Assembly (NCBI GenBank): GCA_937925925.1
Contig: CALANA010000091.1
Location: 1-64,000 of the forward strand
Origin: an uncultured Chloroflexales bacterium
Lineage (GTDB): Bacteria; Chloroflexota; Chloroflexia; Chloroflexales; Chloroflexaceae
Reading direction: 5' to 3'
Length of the DNA stretch: 64,000 bases
The position numbers were made by a program, and so were the translations under genes. The notes under the pieces were generated by a model. That model saw nothing but the letters and a program-made list of their open reading frames with translations. It made no database searches and was not told the origin of the DNA. This document shows, piece after piece, positions 29,757-39,185 of the stretch (the stretch's first letter is position 1; each line of letters opens with the position of its first letter).

Positions 29757-29935
29757 TGGTCAACTCGTCTTTTCGCTTTCGGCCGAGCGGTACTTTTCTG
29801 GTTGTCCGCTCCTGCATTTCGTCGTAGGCGAAGGTTTGGAGCGGAAAAACGTTTCTTTCATACTGCAGACGAAAAAGACGTTGTGTGTGAGCGACTATGC
29901 ACGTTCTTGTGTAAAACGCCGCCCCAATCTCGACA
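29757..29935. repeat. Family A element, degenerate (hairpin TCCGCTCC..GGAGCGGA 29805-29845)
   Basis: Directly abuts a family E element. Confidence 0.6.
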
Positions 29936-29981
29936 GGTGGGTCAACGAACGTCCTGTCAGTTTAGAAAGGCCATACAGCAT

Positions 29982-31175
29982 TCAAGAGTCATTGCGAGCA
30001 GTACGTACCCAGCCATGCTGATCGCGTCCGATCAGCACGCGCACATACAACCAGATCTTCCAGGCGATAAAGGCGGGCGCATACAGCAATGCCTGATAGA
30101 GCTTGCGGGGTGCCCGTGCCAGAATCAGACTGGCGACAATGTAGATAATCTGCCCCAGAATGGTACCTGCACAGAGGATGGTTGCTCTAACACTCTGAAG
30201 CGCTGCCGCTGCCAGCAAACAGACCAGGCTGCCAATGGTCACGATTGAAAATGGCGGAATGAGTTGCTCCACTGCTGCATCGAAGAGCAGAAAGTTGCGC
30301 CTGGTCAGAGCGGTGCGCAAGAGACGGGGCACATACTGGCGCACCATCTGCAACCGTCCGCGTTCCCAGCGGGCATTTTGTGATTGTGCTGCCCGTAGTG
30401 TGCCGGGCATCTCGGCCCAGACGACAGCATCGGGCGCAAACATAACGCGCTCGCCGCCCTGAATGAGCGCCATATGGTACTCAATATCTTCGGTCAAGGA
30501 GGCTGGCCAGCGATACCGGCGCATAATATCGGCCCTAAACACCATCCCGTTGCCCTTCAGTCCGGCTGAACCACCGAGTACCATGCGCCCCTGTGGGCGC
30601 ACATAGTGTACCGCCATCAGCGCAATCGAGCGCAGGCTGGCACTCCAGGAGGCTTCGGGATCACGCACGGCGTAATATGCCTGAATAACGCGCTCGCCTC
30701 GTGACAGTCGAGCATCCATGACCGTTAAGAAGTTCGGCGAAACAATGGTATCGGCATCAAGAATAACCATTGCGTCATGGGCATCACCGCGCTCCCAGAT
30801 CCGCTCTAGCAGCCACTCCAGCGCATAGCCTTTGCCAAGCCGTTCGGTATTGGTGCGTTCGTGAACGATTGCCCCGGCTTGTCGCGCCAGTTCGGCGGTG
30901 CGGTCGGTGCAGTTATCGGCCACCACGTGGATCGCGTACAGTGTGGAAGGATAATCGAGCTGATGCAGGTTCGTCAGTAATGTTGGCAGCAACCGCTCTT
31001 CATTGTGAGCCGGTATCATGAACAAAAAGCGCGTATCTGGTGCCCGGCCACGGGCGGCTGTTCGTCGGGGCGCAAACCATGCTGCGCCTGTCAGCAGCAA
31101 CAAATAGCTGACCATGGCCGCCAGGATACCAGCGATGAGCCAGACCACTCCGCGTGCTAGTGAGATAATGCGCAC
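29982..31175 (-). CDS. Membrane glycosyltransferase family 2 (cellulose synthase-like)
   Basis: FMIPAHNEERLLPTLLTNLHQLDYPSTLYAIHVVADNCTDRT..ILDADTIVSPNF; QNARWERGR motif; C-terminal TMs. Confidence 0.92.
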   Translation of the reverse strand: MRIISLARGVVWLIAGILAAMVSYLLLLTGAAWFAPRRTAARGRAPDTRFLFMIPAHNEERLLPTLLTNLHQLDYPSTLYAIHVVADNCTDRTAELARQAGAIVHERTNTERLGKGYALEWLLERIWERGDAHDAMVILDADTIVSPNFLTVMDARLSRGERVIQAYYAVRDPEASWSASLRSIALMAVHYVRPQGRMVLGGSAGLKGNGMVFRADIMRRYRWPASLTEDIEYHMALIQGGERVMFAPDAVVWAEMPGTLRAAQSQNARWERGRLQMVRQYVPRLLRTALTRRNFLLFDAAVEQLIPPFSIVTIGSLVCLLAAAALQSVRATILCAGTILGQIIYIVASLILARAPRKLYQALLYAPAFIAWKIWLYVRVLIGRDQHGWVRTARNDS

Positions 31176-31218
31176 GAGTTTCTATCCTCTCCTCAGAACA
31201 TGGCAACAGTGTAACGTT

Positions 31219-32310
31219 TTAATGGGTTACTGCCTCGCCGTTTGTCTGAACGCTTGCCACCACACGACTCAGGCGAGCCGTATAGTGATCCAGGCTCATT
31301 TCCTGTTCAATGCGTCGCCGTCCAGCCTGACCCATCCGTGCTGCCTGATCGGGATGGGTCACCAGTTGCATGATCGCCGCTCGTAGGGCATCAGGGTCGC
31401 CCGGCGGAACGTACAGTCCGGTCTCGCCATCGATCACTACGTCGGTCTGACCAGGTGTGCGCGAACAGATGACCGCCCGCCCCATCGCCATCGCTTCTAG
31501 AATCGCCGTCACACCCGCCTGATAGTTGACATTCAGCAACGGCATGACCACAAAGCGGCTATCGGCATACAGTTGGCGTAGTTCATACTGCGAAAAGCGC
31601 TGCACCGTAACATTTTCGGGAATATGCTGTCCTTGCGTGCTATCCGCTTGCCTGGCCCAGGGACTGGCAGCCGCAATAACCACCTGGATGTCCAGGCCAC
31701 GCACAGCCTGAATCAGGGTGGGATAGTCACGTGACTCCAGACCGACCGAGCAAATCATAGGGCGGGAGGTCGGGTTGGGGGTTACCTTGTCGGGCGCGAA
31801 AAAGTCAGCATCGACCATAAAGGGTGTAAAGACCACCCTCTGAGCAGGTACCTTCCAGCGGCGTTGGATAAACTGTTGTTGCCAGGTGGCATACACCAGA
31901 AAGATATCGACATGGCTCTGCAAGCCAAGCACGTCAAACAGCAACATTTTTTTGCCCACCGACAGGATGTGGACGATCATCACATGTCGTGCGCGGTGAC
32001 CGGCGATGGTGGCATACTTCAACAGAGTGGCGAGCGGAATACCCACTTGCTCACCGTCGGTAAAGATAACGTGATAGTGTCGTCGGCGACAATAGCATGC
32101 CCAGGCCAGCAACAGATTCGGGCCAGACAGACGCTCCAGCAGCCATCCGAACCAGCCGCTGTTGCGACGCGCCGCGGCATAGTCCATAATATCGGCTTCA
32201 AATGCCTGGGCCAGTTCAAAGTAATCAGCGCGTGGCCGCGCGCCTTGAGCAATCTTTTCAACTGTGTCGGGGGCGATTACCCCGGATACCGTCAACAGCA
32301 CCTGTGCCAT
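31219..32310 (-). CDS. Glycosyltransferase family 4
   Basis: MPLLNVNYQAGVTAILEAMAMGRAVICSRTPGQTDVVIDGETGLYVPPGD; likely start MAQVLLTVSG at 32310, overlapping the upstream gene. Confidence 0.9.
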   Translation of the reverse strand: MAQVLLTVSGVIAPDTVEKIAQGARPRADYFELAQAFEADIMDYAAARRNSGWFGWLLERLSGPNLLLAWACYCRRRHYHVIFTDGEQVGIPLATLLKYATIAGHRARHVMIVHILSVGKKMLLFDVLGLQSHVDIFLVYATWQQQFIQRRWKVPAQRVVFTPFMVDADFFAPDKVTPNPTSRPMICSVGLESRDYPTLIQAVRGLDIQVVIAAASPWARQADSTQGQHIPENVTVQRFSQYELRQLYADSRFVVMPLLNVNYQAGVTAILEAMAMGRAVICSRTPGQTDVVIDGETGLYVPPGDPDALRAAIMQLVTHPDQAARMGQAGRRRIEQEMSLDHYTARLSRVVASVQTNGEAVTH

Positions 32311-33418
32311 AGCGTACCTTACTTTCAATGCGTGCTGTATCCGCCTCCTGTTTGAGCAAATCCAGCAAACGATCGGCATTGCGTTGCGCATCAAATTCAC
32401 GCGTCACCAGTTCGATCGCCCGTGTGCCCATATCCAGCCGCAGTATCGGATTTTCGATCAGTCGTCTCAGCGCCGTAACCAGTGCCGATACATCGCCTGT
32501 CGGTATCAGCAACCCGGTTGTACCATCTTGTATAATCTCAGGAATAGCCGCTATCCGTGTGGCTATTCCTGGTAAACCTGTGGCCCCGGCCTCCGAAAGT
32601 ACCATGGGCAAGCAGTCGCCATGGGTTGGCAGGCAAAAGATGTCGCTATTATAGTACAGTTGTTTGAGCGGCGCACTGTTGGGCTGCATATCGTTATAGA
32701 CAAATAGCCCTGGCTCGGCAGGTAAGGTATCGCGTGTCACCAGATGCAACTCCACGTCTGGCGAACGCACGGCCCGAAAAGCCTCGAGTAGCAACAGACC
32801 ACCTTTGCGCTCTAGATTACCACCCACAAACAAGATTTTCACTGGCCCATCGTGTGCTACACGTGGTGTTGGACGTAGCCACTCGCTGGTGTTCACGCCG
32901 GGTGGGATGACAGTTATTTTATCTGCGGGAACGTCATAGTCGTCCACCAGACCTTGCCTGGCCCACGTACTCCATGTGACGAGTCGTCGTGCAGCCCGAA
33001 AACAGTCCCGATTCATCCGCCACTTGGTGTGTTCTAGCCATGCCGGGCCACGTCTATGGCTATAGGCTGCGCCCAACGCGTCGTACTGGAGCGGTGTGGC
33101 GTCTAACGAGACAATACTAGGAATACGCTTGATCCAGTTGGTGGACAGCACGGCCGGTACCTGGGTATGAAAGAACAGGGCATCCAGTTGCGTCCGGCGG
33201 GTCATATCTGCCACCAGCCGTCGGGCGCGTACACCAGCCCGCACTGTCCAGTTACTTCTGAAAAGCGGGATATACCCACCAATCCCTGGTGTTTCCCAGG
33301 GCACCAGCCCCCAGCAAGCTTGAATATCCGGGTCACGCGGCACATTCGCCCGCAGATTGCTGGCATGCGTGATATGGCCCAGAGCCTGCTCAAGAATGAA
33401 ACCAATGCGATAGGTCAT
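32258..33418 (-). CDS. Glycosyltransferase family 4
   Basis: ILFVGGNLERKGGLLLLEAFRAV..LPTHGDCLPMVLSEAGATGLPGIATRIAAIPEIIQDGTTGLL. Confidence 0.92.
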   Translation of the reverse strand: MTYRIGFILEQALGHITHASNLRANVPRDPDIQACWGLVPWETPGIGGYIPLFRSNWTVRAGVRARRLVADMTRRTQLDALFFHTQVPAVLSTNWIKRIPSIVSLDATPLQYDALGAAYSHRRGPAWLEHTKWRMNRDCFRAARRLVTWSTWARQGLVDDYDVPADKITVIPPGVNTSEWLRPTPRVAHDGPVKILFVGGNLERKGGLLLLEAFRAVRSPDVELHLVTRDTLPAEPGLFVYNDMQPNSAPLKQLYYNSDIFCLPTHGDCLPMVLSEAGATGLPGIATRIAAIPEIIQDGTTGLLIPTGDVSALVTALRRLIENPILRLDMGTRAIELVTREFDAQRNADRLLDLLKQEADTARIESKVRYGTGAVDGIRGNRPRHS

Positions 33419-33638
33419 GCTGATTTTTTCCTTGATAGCATGGAATGTAGGCGATAACGACGGGTATGGCAACCAATATCAGAGTGACTGACACCATCCT
33501 GTGGCTGTTGTTCGGCCATTGACCGATGAACCAGGCAGGGTTGCACTACTCCACGCCAGGATGGCCCCCTCTACAGTATGTACCATTCTGACACTAAACG
33601 AGTTACACTCCTACTTGAGCTGGATGAATATTTGGTAA

Positions 33639-33690
33639 TATAGCAATCCTACATGAGTTGTAAAGACCGGAGGCCCGACTTGACGCTGGT
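33639..33690. repeat. Truncated family E element (TATAGCAATCCTACAT..)
   Basis: Left TIR intact; sequence changes to family C-type end (ATACCGTTTCGACTTTCCCCTGGG) at ~33692. Confidence 0.6.
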
Positions 33691-33831
33691 AATACCGTTT
33701 CGACTTTCCCCTGGGAGCGCGGGCAGTGTGCCCTCGTCTCCGCGATAGAGATCGTCCTGTCCTCGCTCCCAGGTATCCGGTGTTATACCAATTTGTCTTA
33801 GGCAGTTGGTTCGTCTTACCCTTCTTACTGT

Positions 33832-34017
33832 CAGGATGTACGCGGTGGGTCATCCGCTGACCAGGTGCGCCTGCGGCAGCGTGGAAGAAACGCGTTCTTT
33901 CCCCCCCCAATTTTCGCCGTAGGCGAAAATTGGGGGGGGAAAAACAAGAAAAGTACCGCTCTGCCGAAGGCGAAAAAGACGTCTTGTTTGATCTACCGCG
34001 TAACTCGTGTTCATGAC
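33832..34017. repeat. Family A element (perfect 21-bp-arm hairpin 33898-33942, arms TTTCCCCCCCCAATTTTCGCC)
   Basis: Left end CAGGATGTACGCGGTGG; right end CCGCGTAACTCGTGTTCATGAC. Confidence 0.85.
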
Positions 34018-34095
34018 AAGAACATGCGGAATGTTCAAGTCAAAACGGTGTTACTCCACGCGTGAACAGGTACAACAACGCAACAATCGCTGTTC

Positions 34096-34124
34096 TTGAC
34101 AAATTTAACTCACAATGTTACCAT
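34096..34124 (+). promoter_or_regulatory. Candidate sigma70 promoter TTGACA-N17-TACCAT for cysI
   Basis: Consensus -35 hexamer with 17-nt spacer; ~280 nt upstream of the cysI ATG. Confidence 0.4.
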
Positions 34125-34241
34125 TTTCCTATCAACGGCGCAGGAGACCACCATACCGATCCAGACGCCGTAGCCCGTTATAATCAATATGCGACACATT
34201 GCATCGTAGTGTATACTTAGCGCGGATTTTGCTCTAGCGTA

Positions 34242-34394
34242 GTACTATAACGAGCCTTCCCCTGGAACGAGATTGCGAGGGGGCGTAGAGACATTGCATG
34301 CAACGTCCCGCCGCCGCCCCTCCCCTATGGGGGGATGTAGGGGGGAGGGGCGCAGCGAAGCCGCGCCGAGACGAAGTCTCGTTGTAGTAGTAGG
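34242..34394. repeat. Family C element ending 7 nt before the cysI ATG
   Basis: GTACTATAACGAGCCTTCCCCTGG .. CGAAGTCTCGTTGTAGTAG; ATTGCATGCAACG core. Confidence 0.75.
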
Positions 34395-34401
34395 GAGTCA
34401 T

Positions 34402-36132
34402 ATGCATAGTGAGACACCACTGGACGGAGATACGTTGTCAAAAGTTGAGCATATCAAAGTCAACAACGATGGTCTGGGTGGTTTGCTCTTTGAAGAGATT
34501 CTGGATGCAACCACCGATCATATCTCAGAAGACGCCTATCAACTGCTGAAGTTTCACGGGAGCTATCAGCAAGATGACCGTGATCTGCGTAAGGAGCGCA
34601 AAAAGCAGGGTCTTGATCGGGCCTGGCAATTTATGGTGCGCACCAAAACGCCCGGAGGTCGTATGACCGCCGAGCAATATTTGCTGGCGGATGAACTGGC
34701 GACACGCTATGCCAATAACACGTTGCGTATCACTACCCGCCAGGCTTTCCAGTTTCACGGCGTTGGGAAGGCCAATCTGAAACCGTTGATTCGCGCATTG
34801 AATGGACGCTGGATCAGCACCTATGGTGCGTGTGGCGATGTGGCGCGTAATACGCTCACGTGCCCGGTAGCCGATCTGTTGCCCGGTAACACCTTTGACT
34901 ACCAGGCACTGGCCCAAGAGGTGAGTGATCGCTTCTTGCCCGAATCCACGGCTTACTATGAACTCTGGCTCGATGGCGCGAAAGTGCTGGCCGACGGAAA
35001 AACCATAAAGATCGAACCCAATCGCCACGAGTCCTTTTATGGCCCGAACTATTTGCCGCGCAAACACAAGATCGGTATTGGTCTGCCTCACGACAACTGT
35101 ATTGACCTCTTTACCCACGATCTGGCGCTGGAGGCAGTGCTTGCCAGCGATGGAACCCTCAGTGGCTTTAACCTGGTGGCGGGTGGCGGGTTGGGTAGCA
35201 CACATGGCAAAGCGGAGACCTTTCCGCGTCTGGGTGACCGTATCGGATTTTTGCCACCGGACAGAGCGCTGGCGGTATTGGAAGCCGCGACGGCTATCTA
35301 TCGTGACTATGGCGATCGTACGAATCGGCGGCATGCGCGCCTGAAGTATGTGCTTGAAGATCGCGGTGTAGCCTGGTTTCAGCACGAGTTAGGTCGGCGA
35401 TTAGATGGGCCGCTGGCACCGCCCGCTGCGGTTCCCCGCTATAGTGTTGAAGATCATCTGGGCTGGCAGCAGCAGGCCGATGGGCGCTGGATGGTGGGCA
35501 TCTGGATCGAGAATGGGCGCATTAAGGATACACCACACGACCAGAGTAAACGCGGCCTGCGGGCGATCATAGAGGAGTTTCAGCCCGAAATCCGTCTAAC
35601 GGCGCATCAAAATATTGTGCTGGTAAATATTGCGCCGGAAGACAAGCCGCGGGTTGAGTCGTTGCTGGTATACTACCAGCTGGCAACGAGCGATGGGCAG
35701 GCTACCGGGCGGGGTACACTCAGCCAGTTGCGGCGCTATGCGATGGCTTGTCCTGCAATGCCCACCTGTGGGTTGGCAGTGGCTGAGAGCGAACGATTTT
35801 TGCCAGACGTTATCAGTGCGCTGGAGCAACGCGGCTATGGCGATGATCGGGTCTGGATTCGTATGAGCGGGTGCCCAAATGCTTGCTCGCGTCCACCCAC
35901 CGCCGAGATTGGCATCATCGGGCGTAGCCTCGGTTTGTACAATGTCTATCTGGGTGGCAGCTTTGAAGGCACACGCCTTGCACAGCTCTATCGTGAACAT
36001 GTTCGCGCTGATGTCCTGGTGGATCTGCTGGCAGACGTTCTCGATCAGTGGAAACGTGAACGGGCCGAGGGTGAAGCCTTTGGCGACTGGGCGGCGCGTG
36101 TGCTGTGGAGTTCAACGGCGGAAGCAATGTAA
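34402..36132 (+). CDS. cysI: Sulfite (nitrite/sulfite) reductase hemoprotein
   Basis: TRQAFQFHGVGKANLKPLI, ACPAMPTCGLAVAESERFLPDVI, MSGCPNACSRPPTAEIGIIG (siroheme/4Fe-4S motifs). Confidence 0.92.
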   Translation: MHSETPLDGDTLSKVEHIKVNNDGLGGLLFEEILDATTDHISEDAYQLLKFHGSYQQDDRDLRKERKKQGLDRAWQFMVRTKTPGGRMTAEQYLLADELATRYANNTLRITTRQAFQFHGVGKANLKPLIRALNGRWISTYGACGDVARNTLTCPVADLLPGNTFDYQALAQEVSDRFLPESTAYYELWLDGAKVLADGKTIKIEPNRHESFYGPNYLPRKHKIGIGLPHDNCIDLFTHDLALEAVLASDGTLSGFNLVAGGGLGSTHGKAETFPRLGDRIGFLPPDRALAVLEAATAIYRDYGDRTNRRHARLKYVLEDRGVAWFQHELGRRLDGPLAPPAAVPRYSVEDHLGWQQQADGRWMVGIWIENGRIKDTPHDQSKRGLRAIIEEFQPEIRLTAHQNIVLVNIAPEDKPRVESLLVYYQLATSDGQATGRGTLSQLRRYAMACPAMPTCGLAVAESERFLPDVISALEQRGYGDDRVWIRMSGCPNACSRPPTAEIGIIGRSLGLYNVYLGGSFEGTRLAQLYREHVRADVLVDLLADVLDQWKRERAEGEAFGDWAARVLWSSTAEAM

Positions 36133-36327
36133 CTGCAGTCTGGCACAGGTTAGCAAGAGAGTGCATACGCCCATCGACCTCGTTTACAGTGTCATTGCTA
36201 ATATGTAATGATTTGACACACCAGACAAATAGGGTAAGATTCTGGTCGTATAGCGCTCCTTATTCATAGGAAGCAACATCTGATGCCATTGTACATATAA
36301 CCAGTATGGGGCAAGTGCGTTGAGGCA

Positions 36328-36375
36328 CGGACATAACAACAGACGATCGTCTGTCGTTGTGTCCGTTTTATTTTG
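36328..36375 (+). terminator. Near-perfect 19-bp-arm hairpin followed by TTTTATTTT between cysI and cysH
   Basis: CGGACATAACAACAGACGA / TCGTCTGTCGTTGTGTCCG, 2 mismatches, then U-rich run. Confidence 0.6.
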
Positions 36376-36392
36376 GAAGGACGGGTTTTGGT

Positions 36393-37115
36393 ATGAGATC
36401 ACTGACAGCAGAGGATGACGTTGCCCAGATCTGGACCGAAGATGAGATAGGTGAACTGAACGAACGATTCCGGGCATGTTCGACCGAGACGCTGCTTGAC
36501 TGGGCAACTGCTCGATTCGGTCAGGACATCGTGTTAACCTGTAGCTTTGGTGGCCCATCCGGTATGGTCTTGCTCGATATGGTGTCACGCCTGGAACGTG
36601 GTACGCCGGTCGTTTTCCTCGACACTGATTTACTCTTCCCTGAAACCTATGCGCTGGCCGAGGCGGCTGCCCAACGGTATGGGGTCACTATCCAACGTCA
36701 GCGCCCGGCTTTGACGCTGGCTGCACAGGATAAGATGGAAGGGCCACGCCTCTACGAGCGTGATCCAGACCGTTGTTGCGGCATCCGCAAAGTGGCTCCG
36801 TTAGCCGAGGCGTTGCGCCCCTATCAGGCGTGGATCAGCGGCATTCGCCGTGATCAGGCGCAGAGCCGGGCTGCGACGCCACTGATCCAGTGGAATACAC
36901 GTCACCATCTGCTCAAGATCAATCCGCTTGCTTTCTGGAATGATCGTGATGTCTGGCATTATATTCACACGCATGATGTACCCTACAACCCCCTGCTCGA
37001 TCAGGGTTACCCCAGTCTGGGCTGTATGCCCTGTACGCGACCGGCCAGTGCCCAGTCACCGCGCGCAGGCCGTTGGAACGGTTTTGCCAAAACGGAATGT
37101 GGCATTCACGTATGA
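36393..37115 (+). CDS. cysH: Assimilatory APS-type reductase (phosphoadenylyl-sulfate reductase family)
   Basis: TCSFGGPSGMVLLDM; RCCGIRKVAPL and LGCMPCTRP (4Fe-4S cysteine pairs); C-terminal KTECGIHV. Confidence 0.93.
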   Translation: MRSLTAEDDVAQIWTEDEIGELNERFRACSTETLLDWATARFGQDIVLTCSFGGPSGMVLLDMVSRLERGTPVVFLDTDLLFPETYALAEAAAQRYGVTIQRQRPALTLAAQDKMEGPRLYERDPDRCCGIRKVAPLAEALRPYQAWISGIRRDQAQSRAATPLIQWNTRHHLLKINPLAFWNDRDVWHYIHTHDVPYNPLLDQGYPSLGCMPCTRPASAQSPRAGRWNGFAKTECGIHV

Positions 37116-37146
37116 GCTATGGCTAAAGGTCAGAAAGAGGTATTAT

Positions 37147-37378
37147 GACCAACGAGCCAGCGTCGCGGCGAGGGGGGCGGGGGCCTGCTGCCCCCACTCC
37201 TGTTCCTTTTCTGGTGCAGCGTGGTGAAGCCGCACCCTGTCCCCGCAGGGAGGGGCCGGGGGGTGTTGCATGCAATGCCCCCCGGCCCCGCGACATCGCG
37301 TTCCAGGGGAAGGCTCGTGGTCGTAGGCGCAAGAAGCATCAGCCGAACCAACGGATGAAGGCACATTGGTATAAGGCG
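37147..37378. repeat. Family C element (palindrome GGCCGGGGGGTGTTGCA/TGCAATGCCCCCCGGCC at 37254-37287)
   Basis: Reverse orientation relative to the 3.4-kb copy; same order of hairpins. Confidence 0.75.
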
Positions 37379-37541
37379 CTGCCGGGTCAGATTCGCGGTC
37401 GAAGGACAACACAAGACCTCGGATTCGAGCGATGGTGCAACTGTAGCCTATACACGAGTTACATTGTTACTCTGTATAGCCTTCTTTGTTGCCTTTAGCA
37501 GCCAGGTATCACCACATATGGTCGTGCCGATACATTGGGTA

Positions 37542-37973
37542 TTACTCAGCTTCAAACGGCCCGATCTGCTGCTCAAGGCGGACTAATTCGGCATGGAAGC
37601 CCGCAAAATTCTCCATGCCACTGAGCATTGCTACCTTCTGCTGATCGCGTGCGTCTGGTTCCAGTAGTGCCCGATACGTCTGCAATCCCTGATCCATCGC
37701 CGCCAGGAATGCTTGATGCACAGACTGACAGGCTGGTGGTACCGGTAATTGCTGTGCCGTGAGGCGAATGGCCTCAAGCCGTGTCGCAAGGGGCAATGTT
37801 GCTGGTGGCTGATTTTCTTCATCGGCAGCTTCTGCTTTGAATGCAACCGATGCATGCTGGCTTTCGGTATGCCACAGCTTTAACAGTGCCATCGCTGCGC
37901 CTAGATAGGCGACAATGGCGGGTTCAATCGGTTGATCTGATTGAGACATCGGCACCATGCGTTCTCCTTCCAT
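37542..37973 (-). CDS. Conserved hypothetical protein
   Basis: Start from MEGERMVPMSQSDQPIEP; upstream part of the longest ORF is repeat-derived. Confidence 0.6.
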   Translation of the reverse strand: MEGERMVPMSQSDQPIEPAIVAYLGAAMALLKLWHTESQHASVAFKAEAADEENQPPATLPLATRLEAIRLTAQQLPVPPACQSVHQAFLAAMDQGLQTYRALLEPDARDQQKVAMLSGMENFAGFHAELVRLEQQIGPFEAE

Positions 37974-38090
37974 AGCAATCCTACATCTGTTGTGAAGCAC
38001 CAGAGTCCAGGCGAAAGCCGGGACAGAGCGAGATCCAGGCGAAAGCCAGCTTGGGGATAAGCTTACTCTATGACTGAGCCTGATCGCTAT
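37971..38090. repeat. Family E element (CATAGCAATCCTACATCTGTTGTGAAGCACC..)
   Basis: Left TIR and core GAGTCCAGGCGAAAGCC. Confidence 0.6.
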
Positions 38091-38098
38091 TATACAAA

Positions 38099-38327
38099 AG
38101 GACGTACACAGTCGCGTGAACCCAACGTTCCTTCGACTACGCTCAGAGCTTGCCCTGAGCGCAGTCGAACGGGACAAGCTTTTTCACCTGCGGCAGCGTG
38201 AAAGAGACACATTCTTTCCCGCCACATTTTTTCGCCTTCGGCGAAAAAATGTGGCGGGAAAAACAGAAAAAGGAGCGCTCTGCCGCAGGCGAAAACGGTC
38301 AGTGGATGACCCACCACGCACGCCTGG
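38099..38327. repeat. Family A element (perfect 22-bp-arm hairpin 38215-38261, arms TTTCCCGCCACATTTTTTCGCC)
   Basis: Left end AGGACGTACACAGTCG; one TTCGAC box. Confidence 0.85.
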
Positions 38328-38354
38328 ACATGCGGAAGGGGTTCCCCCTGCCCT

Positions 38355-38506
38355 CTGCGCATCAACGTAAGCCTCCGGTTGGGGGGTTGGGGGCCGTAGG
38401 CCCCCAAAAGTCTCTCTTTTTCTGGCACAAAAGGCCAGCTTCGCTGGCCTTTTGTGCCAGAACAGCAACGGGTTGTAAGGATGGCAACCCTTAACGTGAT
38501 GTACAT
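38355..38506. repeat. Family D element (hairpin TTCTGGCACAAAAGGCCAGC ttc GCTGGCCTTTTGTGCCAGAA)
   Basis: TIR-like CTGCGCATCAACGTAAG / CTTAACGTGATGTACAT. Confidence 0.75.
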
Positions 38507-38579
38507 AGGGCTTCCTCCTACCCTCCCACCCCCTCCGAGCGGGGTGGGTAGGGGGTCGAAAAGATGCAGAAGGTCGCAG

Positions 38580-39155
38580 TTAAATTGGTATAAGACGATC
38601 ATCCGTCCCCGCTTCCGTCATTGTGCGGAGTGCATGCTGGCTACGCTTATCATTTAGCGCTTCCATAAAGGCACGGGGGCGGGCCGGGCTAATGATCAGT
38701 GTGGTTGTTCCCTGTCGTGCCACAGCGACCAGCCGTTCACGATTGGTCGCCAGAAAAAACGCCTCGCCGTAGGGATCAAGACGGAATGGCCCCTGGTAGC
38801 CAAATATGCCAGGATTGAAGGCAAAGCGTAGCCCGGCACGAGGCATACCAGCCAGTGCTGGTGCCGAAGAAACGCCGGTAATGCGCGTAAAAGGGATGTC
38901 GAGCGTGCGCCACCAGCGCCGCTGAATACGTAATCGATCATCTTCAACGATATATCCTACTGGTTGTACGGCATAGGCCAGCAGCAGAAACAGAGCCATA
39001 GATACGGCCAGGGCAATTGGAATCAATAGTCCGCCCCAGCGCAGGTTGCTCAAATACGCAAACAGCAACGGCAGCGTGAGCAAACCTCCCATATAAGCGA
39101 TGCCAATCGTAATCCGTTCCGCGTAACTATCGAGCGGTGCGATCTCAAATTTCAT
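38580..39155 (-). CDS. PH-domain-like membrane protein
   Basis: Two TMs then VGYIVEDDRLRIQRRWWRTLDIPFTRITGVS..YGEAFFLATNRERLVAVARQGTTTLIISPARPRAFMEAL (bacterial PH-like). Confidence 0.7.
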   Translation of the reverse strand: MKFEIAPLDSYAERITIGIAYMGGLLTLPLLFAYLSNLRWGGLLIPIALAVSMALFLLLAYAVQPVGYIVEDDRLRIQRRWWRTLDIPFTRITGVSSAPALAGMPRAGLRFAFNPGIFGYQGPFRLDPYGEAFFLATNRERLVAVARQGTTTLIISPARPRAFMEALNDKRSQHALRTMTEAGTDDRLIPI

Positions 39156-39185
39156 GTCTTCAGCAACCTCTGAAATAGACTTGTT

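Noticed and set aside
34273-34401. N-terminal extension of cysI in the ORF track
   Set aside because: Encoded by the family C element; sulfite reductase homology begins after MHSETPLDG at 34402.
34525-35385. 286-aa minus-strand ORF opposite cysI
   Set aside because: Antisense to strongly conserved sulfite reductase; no recognisable domain.
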